42,983 nt of DNA from Byssothecium circinans (GCA_010015675.1 ML977037.1:100032-143014), one strand, 5' to 3'; numbered from the stretch's first letter, positions 11,015 to 22,418 are shown. Numbers and translations: made by a program. The notes: generated by a model not told the origin, from the sequence alone.

Positions 11015-12139
11015 ATGCCTTCAGCAACAACTCTTCTTGTCGCGGCCTTAGCCCTCCTCTCCAACGTCAACGCCCAAAGCAATGTGCCCAATGCCTGCCG
11101 CCCAAGGACTTGGGGCAAAGAAAAATATGCTCCCTCAATCGGCGCCCTCCGCGCTGCACTCATCTTCATCGACTTCCCCGACTTCCCCGCCAACACGACC
11201 GTGGCAGAAAACCTCGCTAAAATAGGCACGCGGCCTATAGATCTGTTCAAGCAGATGTCCTACGGAAAGCTAGACCTTGAATTCGTTCCAGTCCTCGACA
11301 AATTCTACCGCATGCCCTCTGCGTCCTCGTCGTATGATTACCACCGCAACCTCACTACAGAACAGCATCTAAAATACATCAACGATGCCTTAAAAGCTGT
11401 GGGAACGTCAGTCAGTTTCAATGGTATCGATGTTTTGTACCTCCTTCCGCCCATGTACGCGAATGAGATCAGTTTCTCGCCAACGACGACCGTGGCCGTG
11501 AGAGCTGCCGACGGCACCAGGCTCGGTGCCACGGTGACTTTTGGTCAAGATCTGTATTTCCGCTGGGGATCAAAGACTGTCAACCATGAGACGGGGCACA
11601 CGATGGGACTTCCGGATCTGTATCCATACGCAGGAGGCGCAACTACTCAATGGGTTGGCGGCTATGATCTCATGGGATTGATTTCCGCACAGTCGCCCGA
11701 CTACATCGCATGGCACAAGTGGCAGCTTGGATGGATCGAGGACAAGCAGATCGATTGTGTTACTAGTGCTGGAATAACTCGTCACCGCATCAGCCCCATC
11801 GAAGTTGCAGGCGGGGGTAGTAAAGCGGTTGTGATTCCTACTAGTAAGACAGCTTATGTCGTCGCCGAAGTCCGCTCTACACAAGGTGTCGACAACGAGG
11901 CCTGTGGTACTGGCGTACTGCTATACACTGTCGATACCGCTATACCTGGAGGTTCTGGGCCTGTTCGCGTTATCGACACAAAGCCCAATTCGGGCGGCTG
12001 TAAACCTGATAACGGCGGGGAGCTCAACGATGCACCGCTTGCTTCTGGATCGACGTATGATACTGGATTGGGTGTTGTTGTTACTGTTGTGGGTCAGGAA
12101 GGGGCTGCTTATCTTGTTGAGATAGAGCGCTCGGGATGA
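11015..12139 (+). CDS. Secreted M6-type zinc metalloprotease
   Basis: A single exon encodes 374 residues. Residues 1-20 are a signal peptide (MPSATTLLVAALALLSNVNA, then QSN). The N-terminal half has LIFIDFPDFPANTT and FKQMSYGKLDLEF, as in M6-family peptidases related to immune inhibitor A. The zinc site is HETGHTMGLPD at residues 191-201, which fits the M6 pattern H-E-x-x-H-x-x-G-x-P-D, with E192 as the catalytic base. WVGGYDLMGLISAQSPDYIAWHKWQLGW follows and is also typical of the family. It lacks the long C-terminal domains of bacterial immune inhibitor A, so it is a minimal catalytic unit with a beta-rich tail. It probably degrades extracellular protein. The AT-rich decayed stretch lies directly downstream. 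Confidence 0.82.
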   Translation: MPSATTLLVAALALLSNVNAQSNVPNACRPRTWGKEKYAPSIGALRAALIFIDFPDFPANTTVAENLAKIGTRPIDLFKQMSYGKLDLEFVPVLDKFYRMPSASSSYDYHRNLTTEQHLKYINDALKAVGTSVSFNGIDVLYLLPPMYANEISFSPTTTVAVRAADGTRLGATVTFGQDLYFRWGSKTVNHETGHTMGLPDLYPYAGGATTQWVGGYDLMGLISAQSPDYIAWHKWQLGWIEDKQIDCVTSAGITRHRISPIEVAGGGSKAVVIPTSKTAYVVAEVRSTQGVDNEACGTGVLLYTVDTAIPGGSGPVRVIDTKPNSGGCKPDNGGELNDAPLASGSTYDTGLGVVVTVVGQEGAAYLVEIERSG

Positions 12140-13390
12140 ATTCTTCCGAGCGGCGATACCTTCTGCCACCTCTCAATGGTTATAGCAGAGCGGGGTGGGA
12201 CAAAAGTCGCTGATTTGCTTTGCTTAGATAAAGATCATGCCATCCTAAATTAAGAATAAAGGTGGGACTATTACGATGCAACAGAGTTATTACTGAGTTA
12301 TTCTAACCTCTCTTAGTACGGATATCATTAAGCCCATACTAGGATAGAGGGTACCATACATAGTATCTTTAAAATTATAAACTACGATGAGGTTGCTATT
12401 AATAGTAAAGCATAAAGCAGTATGGCCTTAAGTAAAAACTGCCTAGACCAGTGGATCGTCCTCAAGCCTAATCCATTGTGAGATACCGGCATAAATTGCT
12501 AATATAGGTTTAATAGAATAGAAGTCTAGGTAAAAGGTAGAGTAGCATATAAGCAAATGACTAGTCCCGAGGTCTTTCTTAATATCTGGGTTCCAATACT
12601 TCCATCCCTGTTATCTTCTTAATGTGTAAGACATAATCGATGGGAATAATCTATGCAGTATCAGTCTCACTGTTTTCTAAACACGAGGTCTAGCCAAGCC
12701 GCCTTCATGACCATAATCTTGTGGTCACGGTGACGCAGTACTACCTTAATGCATGTTGCTTAGGGATTTGAATCCAAGCTATAACTATCAGATGTTTGTG
12801 CGCAGGGTTGATGAAGCTTAGGGCGCCATCGATTTGGCCAATGGTCAACTTGGATGTTCGTTCGTACTTTGTCACCAGATTTTACGATGTTGCTGGGGTT
12901 GTATCTTGCTCGGCCTGCCATGATGGACGTTCCAAACAATACCTTAATTCTCCGGGCAATGCTTCAGACCTTCGACAGAATTGTTTGGCGGAGAGACCCA
13001 AATTCCCACTCATCATCAGAAGCTGGTGGAGTCGTGATAACGACAGATGGTAGACATAGCGAGATGTCCTCGATAATGCCTCTGTGGAGAAGAAGCTGGA
13101 TGTGAGAATGTCGTTGTAAGGAAAAAGTGAGATGGAAGGCAGCTACCCTACCTCACTCTCGAGACAGTAAGACTTCGTCCTCTAAGCGAAGTATTGGACG
13201 TTGTATCCCCCTTGGATAGGTTTTACAGTATTACTTACATCCCACTTTGTCGAGAGGGAAGGATTACCCGATGGAGAATTAGTCAGCAGCGCTAGCTCCG
13301 AATTCCTAGTTACGGTTCTCCCGCGTCGAAGATCTCGAAAAACCAAAACAAAGTTACAGTGACTGACTTTGCAGCAGATAGCGCGCACCC
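12140..13390. other. AT-rich, gene-free interval, probably decayed repeat in its left part
   Basis: From about 12200 to 12700 the sequence is rich in TA, TAG and TAA and lacks open frames, unlike the flanking genes. This composition resembles repeats mutated by RIP (C-to-T at CpA) in ascomycetes, but no recognisable transposon protein remains. The right part (12790-13390) has open frames of up to 85 codons without a known domain, plus the REX1 promoter. Confidence 0.4.
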
Positions 13391-15784
13391 ATGGCGAAAC
13401 GGAAGAGAGGGAGCAGTGAGGAGATGGCTGCTGACTTCGGTCTCGGCGCAACACTCGCACGCCTACAGAACGAGAAAGCCGGCCGCAAACCCTCCACCGC
13501 TATCGACGACGACAACGAGGGCTGGACAGTTGTGGGAGCGTCTCGTAAGAAGAAGCGAGACGATCGCAAAGACTCGCGCCGCCAGGGAGGCTCTCGTCAT
13601 CATGAGCGCAAAAGGCGCAGCTCAGACAACATGTCTGAGGGCGACGGTTCTGAAAAAGAGCCTGCCAACGAACCCGTTGCGCCAGCCGCCGAACCTTCCT
13701 CTGCATATAACAACAACCCTTTCTCCGCGAAGAAGAACGCGCCGAGGAATCCATTCAGCACACGAGAGAAGGACGATGAGAGTGTAGCTGACGAGGAAGC
13801 TGGGAACGAAGCGGAGAAGAAGACCGGAACGAGTCGCCAGAGCGCAAGAGAGGTGCGGCGCAAGGAGCGCAATTATCCCGTCATCGAACATTCACCTCAA
13901 GCGCGCATACAAAATTTCATAAAGATCACCGACTTACAAGCTCTAGCTTTGTACATACTGGCTGATGGCACGGCTCCCCAGTGGGTGTCTGTCCGCAGTC
14001 GCACAAGCATTCGTCAAGTTGTTGTGCTCATGGTACCTGGACTGGAGCTGGGCATGTTCTCGGGTAGGATACCTATTGAAGGCGACAGTGTCGCCAATGG
14101 TAGTGCCGACGCCAAAGACGAGGAGAAGCCTGGGCGGCTGTCAGTAGACCCGGACGACTACTACCCGACACTATTGAGACCACACAAGTTACCAGCCGCG
14201 TTAAAGTCCTTGTCCGAGATCTTTCCCGAAGTGTGGCCTACGCGCGCTCAAGGCGATGCCCGTGGGGACAACTGGTACAGATTGTATTCGCCAATTCACA
14301 CAATGCTAACCTCACAAATCCCAAAGACCAAAGAAGAGAGGCATTTCAAGAAGAGCCGCGACCACAAGGGCCCTGCCCCCCAAGCCACCAACCACTGGCA
14401 GAACAAGCGCACTCCCATCACAGAATATCTTGCCAGTTTCGCCGAGCAGCAAGAGAATGACTATATCATCCATCCAGCATGGTATTCAAGCGCAGAAGCC
14501 AAGGCAAGCGCATACGAACGTCGCAAAGTAGCCCATCAGACGACAGAAGACGGGTGGGTAGATACTAACGTATCATCTATCGATGATGGCACGGCGCCTG
14601 ACGACGAAATTGAGTCGGGTAGTGTCACGGCGGGCAGGCGAATACTGGCGGTTGACTGCGAAATGTGCAAAGCTGAGAATGACGAGTCTGTACTCACTCG
14701 AATTAGCCTTTTAGATTGGGATGGCAGCGTGGTCATGGACAAGCTAGTCAAGCCCGATGTCACCATCAAGGACTACCTTACACAATACTCGGGCATTACA
14801 CAAGCCATGCTTCAAGATGTCACGACCACACTCTCGGACATCCAAAAGGAGCTTCTGGAGATCATCACCCCTCGCACCATTCTTGTGGGCCATTCTCTCA
14901 ATTCGGACCTGAACGCAATGAAGCTTGCGCATCCGTTCTTAATCGATACCGGGATCCTCTTCCCGCACGTCAAAGGACCACCTTACAAGCAGTCGTTGAA
15001 ATGGCTAGCGCAGAAGTACCTTCACAAGGAGATTCAAAAAGGTGACAAAGGCCACAACAGCATTGTTGATGCTCAGACCGCGCTCGACCTCGTCAAGCAA
15101 AAGTGCGATCGAGGACCAGGCTGGGGCACCAATGAGACTAACGCAGAGTCTATCTTCAAGAGAATAGGACGAGTCAATCGACCGAAATCGAGCAATGCTA
15201 CACGCACAGGGGCGGTGGTTGATTGGGGTGAACCTAGTCGCGGTCACGGAGCTCACGCGCAAATATCCATCGGATGCCAAAGCGACTCGGACATTGTGCA
15301 AGCTATTAAGCGCACCTTAGCCGGTCAAGCTCAAAGCAAAGATGGTGCATCAGAGCAAGTTGATTTTGTGTGGGGGCGTCTCCGCGAACTTGAGTTGGCT
15401 CGCGGATGGTGGGATGGTGGCAGATCATCGGATGACGTTGAAGCTATGCGACAGGCAGCTTTAACGAGGCTTGGTCTTGGCTCCAAAGGGGATGAGGTGG
15501 AAGTCACGGGAGCAAAACTCGGCGACATAGTGTCGAAGACGGTTGACCATATTGTTCAAGTCTATGACTCTTTGCCACTCTGCACCGCCTTCATTGTGTA
15601 CAGTGGAACAGGCGACCCTCGGGAAGTCCGCCGGCTTCAGACGATGCAGCAGACGCACCGACGCGAATACGCAACGAAGAACTGGGACAAACTCAGCGTC
15701 AAATGGACCGACACGGAGGTTCAGGCGCTTTCCAAAGCATGCAGGCGGGCTCGCAAAGGCGTCGGGTTTATTGTGGTCAAGTAG
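13391..15784 (+). CDS. REX1: RNA exonuclease Rex1/Rnh70 (DEDDh family)
   Basis: A single exon encodes 797 residues, longer than yeast Rex1 (about 550). Residues 1-170 are highly charged, with Lys/Arg runs (RKKKRDDRK) suited to nuclear or nucleolar targeting. The exonuclease domain spans about 418-580. AVDCEMC gives D422 and E424, GHSLNSDLNAMKL gives D506, and HNSIVDAQTALDL gives H555 and D560; together these form the complete DEDDh set. The phrase YSGITQAML within the domain is also typical. The family trims 3' ends of 5S rRNA, 5.8S rRNA and tRNA precursors in the nucleus. After the domain, 220 less conserved residues include VDHIVQVYDSLPLCTAFIVYSGTGDPREV. The ATG at 13391 has a good context (CACCCATGG). 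Confidence 0.87.
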   Translation: MAKRKRGSSEEMAADFGLGATLARLQNEKAGRKPSTAIDDDNEGWTVVGASRKKKRDDRKDSRRQGGSRHHERKRRSSDNMSEGDGSEKEPANEPVAPAAEPSSAYNNNPFSAKKNAPRNPFSTREKDDESVADEEAGNEAEKKTGTSRQSAREVRRKERNYPVIEHSPQARIQNFIKITDLQALALYILADGTAPQWVSVRSRTSIRQVVVLMVPGLELGMFSGRIPIEGDSVANGSADAKDEEKPGRLSVDPDDYYPTLLRPHKLPAALKSLSEIFPEVWPTRAQGDARGDNWYRLYSPIHTMLTSQIPKTKEERHFKKSRDHKGPAPQATNHWQNKRTPITEYLASFAEQQENDYIIHPAWYSSAEAKASAYERRKVAHQTTEDGWVDTNVSSIDDGTAPDDEIESGSVTAGRRILAVDCEMCKAENDESVLTRISLLDWDGSVVMDKLVKPDVTIKDYLTQYSGITQAMLQDVTTTLSDIQKELLEIITPRTILVGHSLNSDLNAMKLAHPFLIDTGILFPHVKGPPYKQSLKWLAQKYLHKEIQKGDKGHNSIVDAQTALDLVKQKCDRGPGWGTNETNAESIFKRIGRVNRPKSSNATRTGAVVDWGEPSRGHGAHAQISIGCQSDSDIVQAIKRTLAGQAQSKDGASEQVDFVWGRLRELELARGWWDGGRSSDDVEAMRQAALTRLGLGSKGDEVEVTGAKLGDIVSKTVDHIVQVYDSLPLCTAFIVYSGTGDPREVRRLQTMQQTHRREYATKNWDKLSVKWTDTEVQALSKACRRARKGVGFIVVK

Positions 15785-16979
15785 GATTATTTGTGACCAT
15801 TTGTACGACTCGCAGTCGGGGTCTTGGGTGGCACAGTGTTTCAAAGGTGGCAGTCACACGCAGGGCCACTTGATATAGGCATTCTCCAGGGGTCTTGTTT
15901 TGCTTTTACGGCAATATAGGCGGCTTAGTGGGCATTATGAGCGGGACGTGCTGACGCAACGGTTGTGTTGCATTAAGCCAACGCAGCAAAAGTTTGACAC
16001 AGCGGAGCTACCGTGCAGTACAGTATCTAGCTCCAGCACGTAGCGATGGATAGCAGAAGTAGGCAGGTACGGATACAATGCAGAAAAAAACAGCCTACTG
16101 CCAATTCTTTGTCGGGCGTGACTTCGGCAAGCGATGGTTGCTGTGCCGTCTCGCAAGGCGACGTGATTAGATGACGCTGCATTTGCTGTAGGCGCTAAAT
16201 ATACATGTATCCGGGATCATCTCGCGCGACACCAGCGTACAAGGAAGGGGTACATTTGCCCCAAAAAAAGAGCGAGAGCTGGAATCAGTCAAGTCCGATG
16301 GGACGGCGGTGGATGGTGGTTGTCTGCAATTACATACGATAACGGGTTCGCATTGGCAGCGGCGCTAGGTGGATTGGGAGCGTAGAGCGTAGAAATTGAT
16401 CAACTTAGGCTAAACGAGAGGCATGGGGCGGGCGAGCTGGAACCTGGAAGAGGGCATAATAATAATCAACGAGCGAAGAGGGCAGCTTGTGAATAAGAGC
16501 AATGACAGGGGTGCGGCCCATAAGCACATAATACATAATCAATCACCTAAGGCGGGCGTCTGTAATACGGCAGGTTTACGAAATATGCGGCAGCGACTAG
16601 CCCGAGCGGGTAAGAGGCGCATTCGCGAAGATGCTAATCATGGGTTGCAATTATCTTTTGCTAAATGGCGATCCGTCTTTTTTACCTTTTTTTCACGCTG
16701 GCGTCCGTCTCTCTCTGCCGCAGTCCAACCTCAGTCCAACCCTCCCTCCAACACCGGAGACGGGCTCGTACGTTCCCTCAGACTTACGGGCGAGAGCACT
16801 ACGCACTGCGCACTACGCCGCACGCTCTGGTCTATCGCAGACGAGGGCTTACGTGCAGCGTCGGCGAATTAGTACAAGGGTCAATCTGACCGGGCTGCTA
16901 TCGTATCACATCTATTCTGATCGGCTAGCGTCATCGACTGTGGTACCGGTCTCAAGCTTGCCGGTAGTGGACCGCCGCC
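15785..16979. other. About 1.2 kb upstream of the Mis18-like gene, no gene seen
   Basis: Open frames on + at 16423-16872 and nearby overlap each other in all frames and have no domain. A pyrimidine-rich tract near 16676-16740 (CTTTTTTACC, TCTCTCTGCC) suggests the promoter or leader of the downstream gene. Confidence 0.45.
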
Positions 16980-19900
16980 ATGGTGATGGACGCGGATGAA
17001 GAGCAAGAGGCGGCCACGGTGGGTGTGGGTGAGGGTGAGGGTGGCCGCTCTGCCCAGGCCTTCTGCACCCGTTGCCAGCACGCCGTGGGCGAATTCTTCA
17101 ACTCGTGGCAGCAGGTCACGGGCTCGTAAGTCCTACATCAAGCTGCTTGAGAATACTACAATAGTACGAGCTAATCGCGGCCGCGCTGACGCAGCTATTA
17201 CTTGCCTACCCTGCTCGGATCCTACAGCACCCTACTGCGGGAGCACGGCCGCCCAAAGCCAGCCTCAAAGGACACCACCCTCCACGGATGGTATGTAATA
17301 ATCAGAAGCCTTCTTTGTCTCGTCGCACATGCTCCCCTTCGGCGCAGCAGTGAGCAGTCGATACCCCTGTCCCTATCCTGTCCTATCCTATCCTATCCCT
17401 ATCCCTATCCCAGCATTGATGCCCCTGTCCCGGCGCCAATCATCTACCAGTGCAGCGCGGCGGGCCTGGCGGTTTAATTATCATTTAAGCGCGCCGGCGC
17501 TAGCTCTACACTATCTATACATTTACCATCTATTAAACCCGCACGCCCGCATTCATCGCTGCGACGCCTGACACTCCTGCTGATACACCAGCTAGTTCCA
17601 TCCAGCCTCTTTGCTGCCCCGGCTGTCTAGACACGCTCGGCTTCCGCGTCGTCGATGCGCCTGACGAGAAGGCCTCTTTCCGGTACGCCAGCCCATATAG
17701 CCCGCCAGTCCCTCTTGAGACATGTAACTGACCCTTCTGTTTCTTGTTTCTTCCGTAGTGGCCGCGACTTCTTCAAACTAACACGCATCGAACTGCGATG
17801 CGAACAAGCGCCGGGTCACTACACCAAAGTCGAAGCTCGAGTAGAAGTAGACAGCACCACGCCATTGGCTGTGCATTCCTCGCCCGTTCCAGCAGCCACC
17901 ACAATGGAGGTGGACTCGCGTCCCCCACCAACGCTTCATCACTACCAGCATCACGACCAACGCCTCCACTATCCGACTCCAGTACACCAGCCTGAGCCCC
18001 CTAGACAGTCTTTGCCTCCTCCACCGGCTCCATTGTCTTCTACTCTACTACCGCAAAAATCACCGAGCAACCCTCCTCCACTACCATCACCGGTTCAGCA
18101 TGCGCAACCCTCGCACAGGGAGCCAACTCCAACCATGCCCAATCGCACGCGCGAACTTCCACCAGTAGCGACGTCGCATTTGCAGACCGAATCCCCGGAA
18201 CCTCGCACCAATGGTCCCATGTATCCCCGGCCAGCCCAAGGTGTGCAGCTGGATGCCATTGAGCGTCTGCAGACCCAGGTGTCGCATAACAGCAGCGCGC
18301 TCTCAGCCCACAGCCGGGATATGAGGCAGTACGAAGAGGCCGCACAAACCATCCGTCGGGAGTTCCAAACCCAGTTCCATCACCAAAATGGGGAGATCCG
18401 CCGTGTGGACGAGGCCGTGGGAAGACTGCAACTTGAGATGCGAGGCATCCGAGAGTCAATAGATGCACTCGCACGCCGCGGAGCACCGCCCCAGTCTGTA
18501 TCCGTCAGCGCTCAGGACTCTGCACTCGAGCTCATGGCGCAGCAAGTAGCTGTCATCTCGCACAGGACAAACGAGATTGACACGCTAAAGATCACAATCG
18601 AGATTATGAAGAATAAGATCCAACGACTTGAGGACGCAACGCCTGCTCAGGTTACCGGTCGACCATACGCTTCCCCTCACGAGACCGCCCAGACACTCCA
18701 GTCGTCACAGGCAACTTCTTCTTACCATTCACAGCCAGCTGTACCGCATGCAAAATCGGCAGCTCCTCCTGTTACAAGTCAGAGGACACAGTCCTACCAC
18801 TCCCATGGAAGCCCGTCCATGGCAGCTACCCCTGAGCTCTCTCAAAGAACCGAGCAGTCACAGCCCCACGGCTGGGCTACAGTCAATGCAGGTACAAAGC
18901 GGACCCACGTTAACGGTCTGGAAAGTGCACAAGAGCCAGTGGGACAGGCTTCCAGCTCCCCAAAGCGTCTGAAGCTCGCTCCGATCGAACCTCGCACATA
19001 TGCGAGCTCATCTGGCCCGTTGGCTTCCACATACGATTATGCTGACAGTGATTCGGACGCTGCAAGAGTAGCCCAGTCCCAAACCCACGTCCTGTCATCC
19101 CAACCACTTCAACATCCGCACGCCGCTTTTGTGACGTACAGCACCCAGGATGCTCCTTCTGAAGACAGCTGGCGACCAGAATCCCAACGCATCGCCGAAG
19201 TGCGCACACCCCGCGGCCGCGGCCGTGGTGGGGGCCCAGGAAGCCGCGGTGGACGGGTTCGCAAGAGCGCGGCATCGCATGTCCACCAACTCGGTACTCC
19301 AGAATGGGAGAGGGAGAGTTGGCAGGGATCATCTCAAATCAGTCCCGAGGGCTACTACTACGTGTCACGTCCCACACGCGGCATTGTTCGACGAGGAAGT
19401 GGTGGTGGCGGCGGATCCTCGCGAGGAGGGCGTCCCTCAAGCTCGCATGAGCGAGCCATGAATCTGGGTTTGCAGGGCGTCACTGCTGGTGTAGGTATTG
19501 GCCTGCCCGCGGATCCCTATGCACACACTAAGAAGACAAGGACGAAGCCGATTCGCAACGCTGACGGCGTCCTCATCCGCAAAGACGGGCGCCCTGATAT
19601 GCGCTCGCAGTCCTCGGCTGCTAACTTGCGCAAGGTTCATGCCAAGAGGGAAGATGGAGGGAGTCCTGAGCCTGGATTCACACCGTCGAATATGCATTCT
19701 AGTGTGGGGGCGGAAACACCGAGTCCCACGACTTATGGAGGCGTACAAGATCTCAGCGCTAGTGTGGCGAAGAGGCACAGTCTGGTATTGAACAAGATGT
19801 TTCCGGAGGGCCTCGAGAAGTCGCGGCAGGAACACGACTATGCGCGTAAGGTATTTGAGGACAATCAAGACCACGCGGCGCACCGACGAGCTCAGACCCA

Positions 19901-20237
19901 CCACCACATCCAGCACGATCAGGAAACGAACAGTCGCCCGCTCAACATCAAACGTGAGCAAGCTAATACCGACAGCCCTCGCGATGGCGATATCCATATG
20001 GATCACCCAGAAGACCATGCCGACGACGAAGGACAGACTCCCGGTGGCCAGACTGACAACTCAGGACATGATAGTCAGTATCACGACGCGGTCAACGAGG
20101 AGGCACGGCAACAGCGGCAACAGCGGCAACAATGTTCAATGTCGCAAACGCAAGGGCCTCCAGAACCCTCCGCCCAAACTTCGGATGCGAATGCTACGGC
20201 CGAGAGCTCGCAAACTGTCCCGACTGCCTCAGCGTAA
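16980..20237 (+). CDS. Large protein with an N-terminal Mis18/Yippee-like zinc domain
   Basis: Four exons (16980-17125, 17195-17290, 17596-17682, 17759-20237) give 935 residues. Intron 2 is 305 bp. Residues 29-32 are CTRC, with AVGEFFNSW after it; residues 81-96 are CSIQPLCCPGCLDTLG (C88/C91), followed by GRDFFKLTRIEL (111-122). The order C-x2-C, G-[DE]-x3-[NS]-x-W, C-x2-C-x3-LG, RD-x-F-x-L matches the Mis18 domain, whose known members load CENP-A at centromeres. The rest is unusual. Residues 130-280 are Pro/Ser/His-rich, 285-350 form a likely coiled coil (IERLQTQ, RRVDEAVGRLQLEMRGI), 590-670 carry RGRGRGGG and SRGGR stretches, and about 690-745 hold a conserved-looking basic block (KPIRNADGVLIRKDGRPDMR). 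Acceptor choice at 17595 (GCTAG) is the only one that keeps frame. The domain call is by eye; the role is inferred. Confidence 0.62.
17371..17411 (+). repeat. TATCC/CCTAT simple repeat inside intron 2 of the Mis18-like gene
   Basis: Tandem units of CCTAT and CCCTAT run for about 40 bp. They lie in the 305-bp intron (17291-17595), which is much longer than the other introns nearby, so repeat growth may explain part of the intron length. Confidence 0.7.
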
Positions 20238-22227
20238 GCGACCCGAACGCTCCCCTTTAGGAGGGGACTGCTGCACGGGTTCATCATTTTTGCTTTTCAA
20301 GACACGCTACTATTTGGGCCATCACACATGATTTACAGCACCCTTTTCATAGCACGAGTTCCGGGTATGCCATGCTATTTTAGCGCTTCGAAGCAACCAT
20401 GGGTCTTCTCTTAGGGTGTTTTTATCTACCTTTTAGCGAAAAAAGTTTATATAAAGTGTTGTACTATGACTAGGGAATTCTGGTTATACTCTGCCGAACA
20501 AGCTCGCCGGTATCGGCATCGGGTTCCTTGTCCGATGGGGACAGGGGCAAAGGAAAGCATAAAGCGTGATTATCATCATAAAGAATGTATATATCTAGTT
20601 CGTGCAACCTTGCCATTATCACCACCACTCTATCTACTGCACAGCCATCTCCCTCTCCATATCTATCTCCCGAGTCAGATTCTAGCGGACCTTGGCTCGT
20701 CGTCATGGCCATCGGCAGTTCACCAACGAGTCATCACGTTCATGTTCACATTTCTTTGATAACCCTGGCCCTCGAAACCCCCAATACCCAGTTTCAAAGT
20801 TTGTTTGCCCTATATCGGTTAAATCCGAAAAAAGAAAGAATTTTCTTTACGCATTCCCCACACAAATAATCGCGCACAACGTTCCAAGCCAACAGGGGTA
20901 TTCCCTGAATCAGCTACAAGTTGCAACTATAAATTGCCACGCCGTGGAACATTGAACCCCGTATACTTTAGTGTATTTGCGGGAAACCTGCTCGATCTGA
21001 ACTGGACTCAGCTGGGCTGAGCTAGCGCCTTGGTTGCGGAACCGCTATAAGCAGATAAAAAGCAATAATAATAATGAACGATGTATATGCGGTGTAACAC
21101 GAGGTAGCCTGACAACGAAACGAAACGTCGGCAGATATATTAATTTGCTTACCTGCTTACCACGGCTTACCCACCTATAGCGCGCAGTCAATAAAGGAAA
21201 GGAAATGATCGGGGAAGCGCCGGTTACGATGCACGCGGCATGCCCATATATGAAGAAAACTTCGGATGACATGGTATGACACATGGGTATACGAGTGAGC
21301 AAGATGATGACGGTCTTGCGTTATCTCGAGCTTGCATGGTTTCGGCTTTTCCATAAATACGACTCAATAGGGTGAGGGGTGGCTTGGAAGGGGGCTTGAG
21401 GTGCCTCTGGCATGACACATGATAGGGTCAGGTGTTGTACCATGGTAGGCTAAAATATACTAGGTATTGCGCTTATACGACATAAACTTGAACCTTTGGA
21501 TTTCCTGATCGGTCGAAGGCTGTACGTGCTAGACCTTGGTAATCTTATGCGGGATAATATATTTATCATGCGCTACTGTTATTTGGCTGCGGCATTTGAT
21601 ATGAGATGCGGAAGCTCCGGTGTGTTGTTTGGTTAGTGGCAGTGGGAAGAGATTCCCGTTTTGGTGGTGCCGGGTGTGGATGTCGGGTGCGGTGTACCGT
21701 GTGGTGTCAGGCTGATGGATGGAAGAATGCGTTTATGGTATCGGGGTCCTAAGTTAAGGAAGATTTTTCTTTGGTAGCGAGGAGTGCGAGGTTTGCATGT
21801 AGTGTGCCGCGCGCTTTCGAGGTCGGAGGATATGGTTTGGTAGGGCGGTTGCAAGCATGTTCTTGTCCGTATCTGGGAAGCAGGTCGGTGGTTGGTTGAT
21901 GGAGTTTTCGTTGTTTTCGGGAAGGTTATGTATTTGAAACGGGGTTAGGACCAATAGGTAGATGTAGGAGGATGACGGGGGACTTGGTAAAAGCAGCAAC
22001 GGAAAAGAACGTCGAAAGCGGGAATTTTGTAGGGTTGATGAGATTGATGAGAGATCGCGTCAGATGCTCTTCAGACGTGTTTTGGACGAGAGACTAGAAT
22101 CAGATGACACATTCAGCTGTTCTCAAAGATAAGTGGTTGCTGGGGACCTGTAACTCAATTTCCGCTCCAATATTTTTTCATCTCTCCATCTCAAATATCA
22201 GCAAACAACAGCCACGACAATGTTGCC
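20238..22227. other. Gene-poor interval after the Mis18-like gene
   Basis: Nearly 2 kb with no supportable gene. Short AT-rich parts alternate with G/T-rich parts (about 21560-22090). Open frames up to 97 codons overlap in several frames and show no domain. The first 200 bp are likely the 3' untranslated region of the Mis18-like gene. Confidence 0.45.
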
Positions 22228-22418
22228 AACCTTACTTAACACCATTCCCAACCTTATTCAACACCATTCCTAACCTTATTCAACACTATTCCCAACCTTA
22301 CTTAACATCATTCCTAACCTTACTTAACATTATTCCCAACCTTACTTAACACTATTTCCAACCTTATGTAACACTATTCCTGGCCTTACTCGACACTATT
22401 CCCAACCTTACTTAACAG
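22228..22418 (+). repeat. 22-bp minisatellite, about 8.6 copies
   Basis: The unit is close to AACCTTACTTAACACYATTCCC, with copies starting at 22228, 22250, 22272, 22294, 22316, 22338, 22360, 22382 and 22404. Differences between copies are mostly C/T (ACACC, ACACT, ACATC, ACATT), plus a few others in the later copies. The array forms an open frame on + (22104-22349), but this is a by-product of the repeat. Confidence 0.9.

Noticed and set aside
16423..16999. Overlapping + frames upstream of the Mis18-like gene
   Set aside because: All three frames are open for a while, which points to composition rather than coding; no domain is seen.
22104..22349. 81-codon open frame through the minisatellite
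   Set aside because: The unit length of 22 bp shifts frame in each copy, and stop codons happen to be absent in the first copies. There is no sign of selection for protein.
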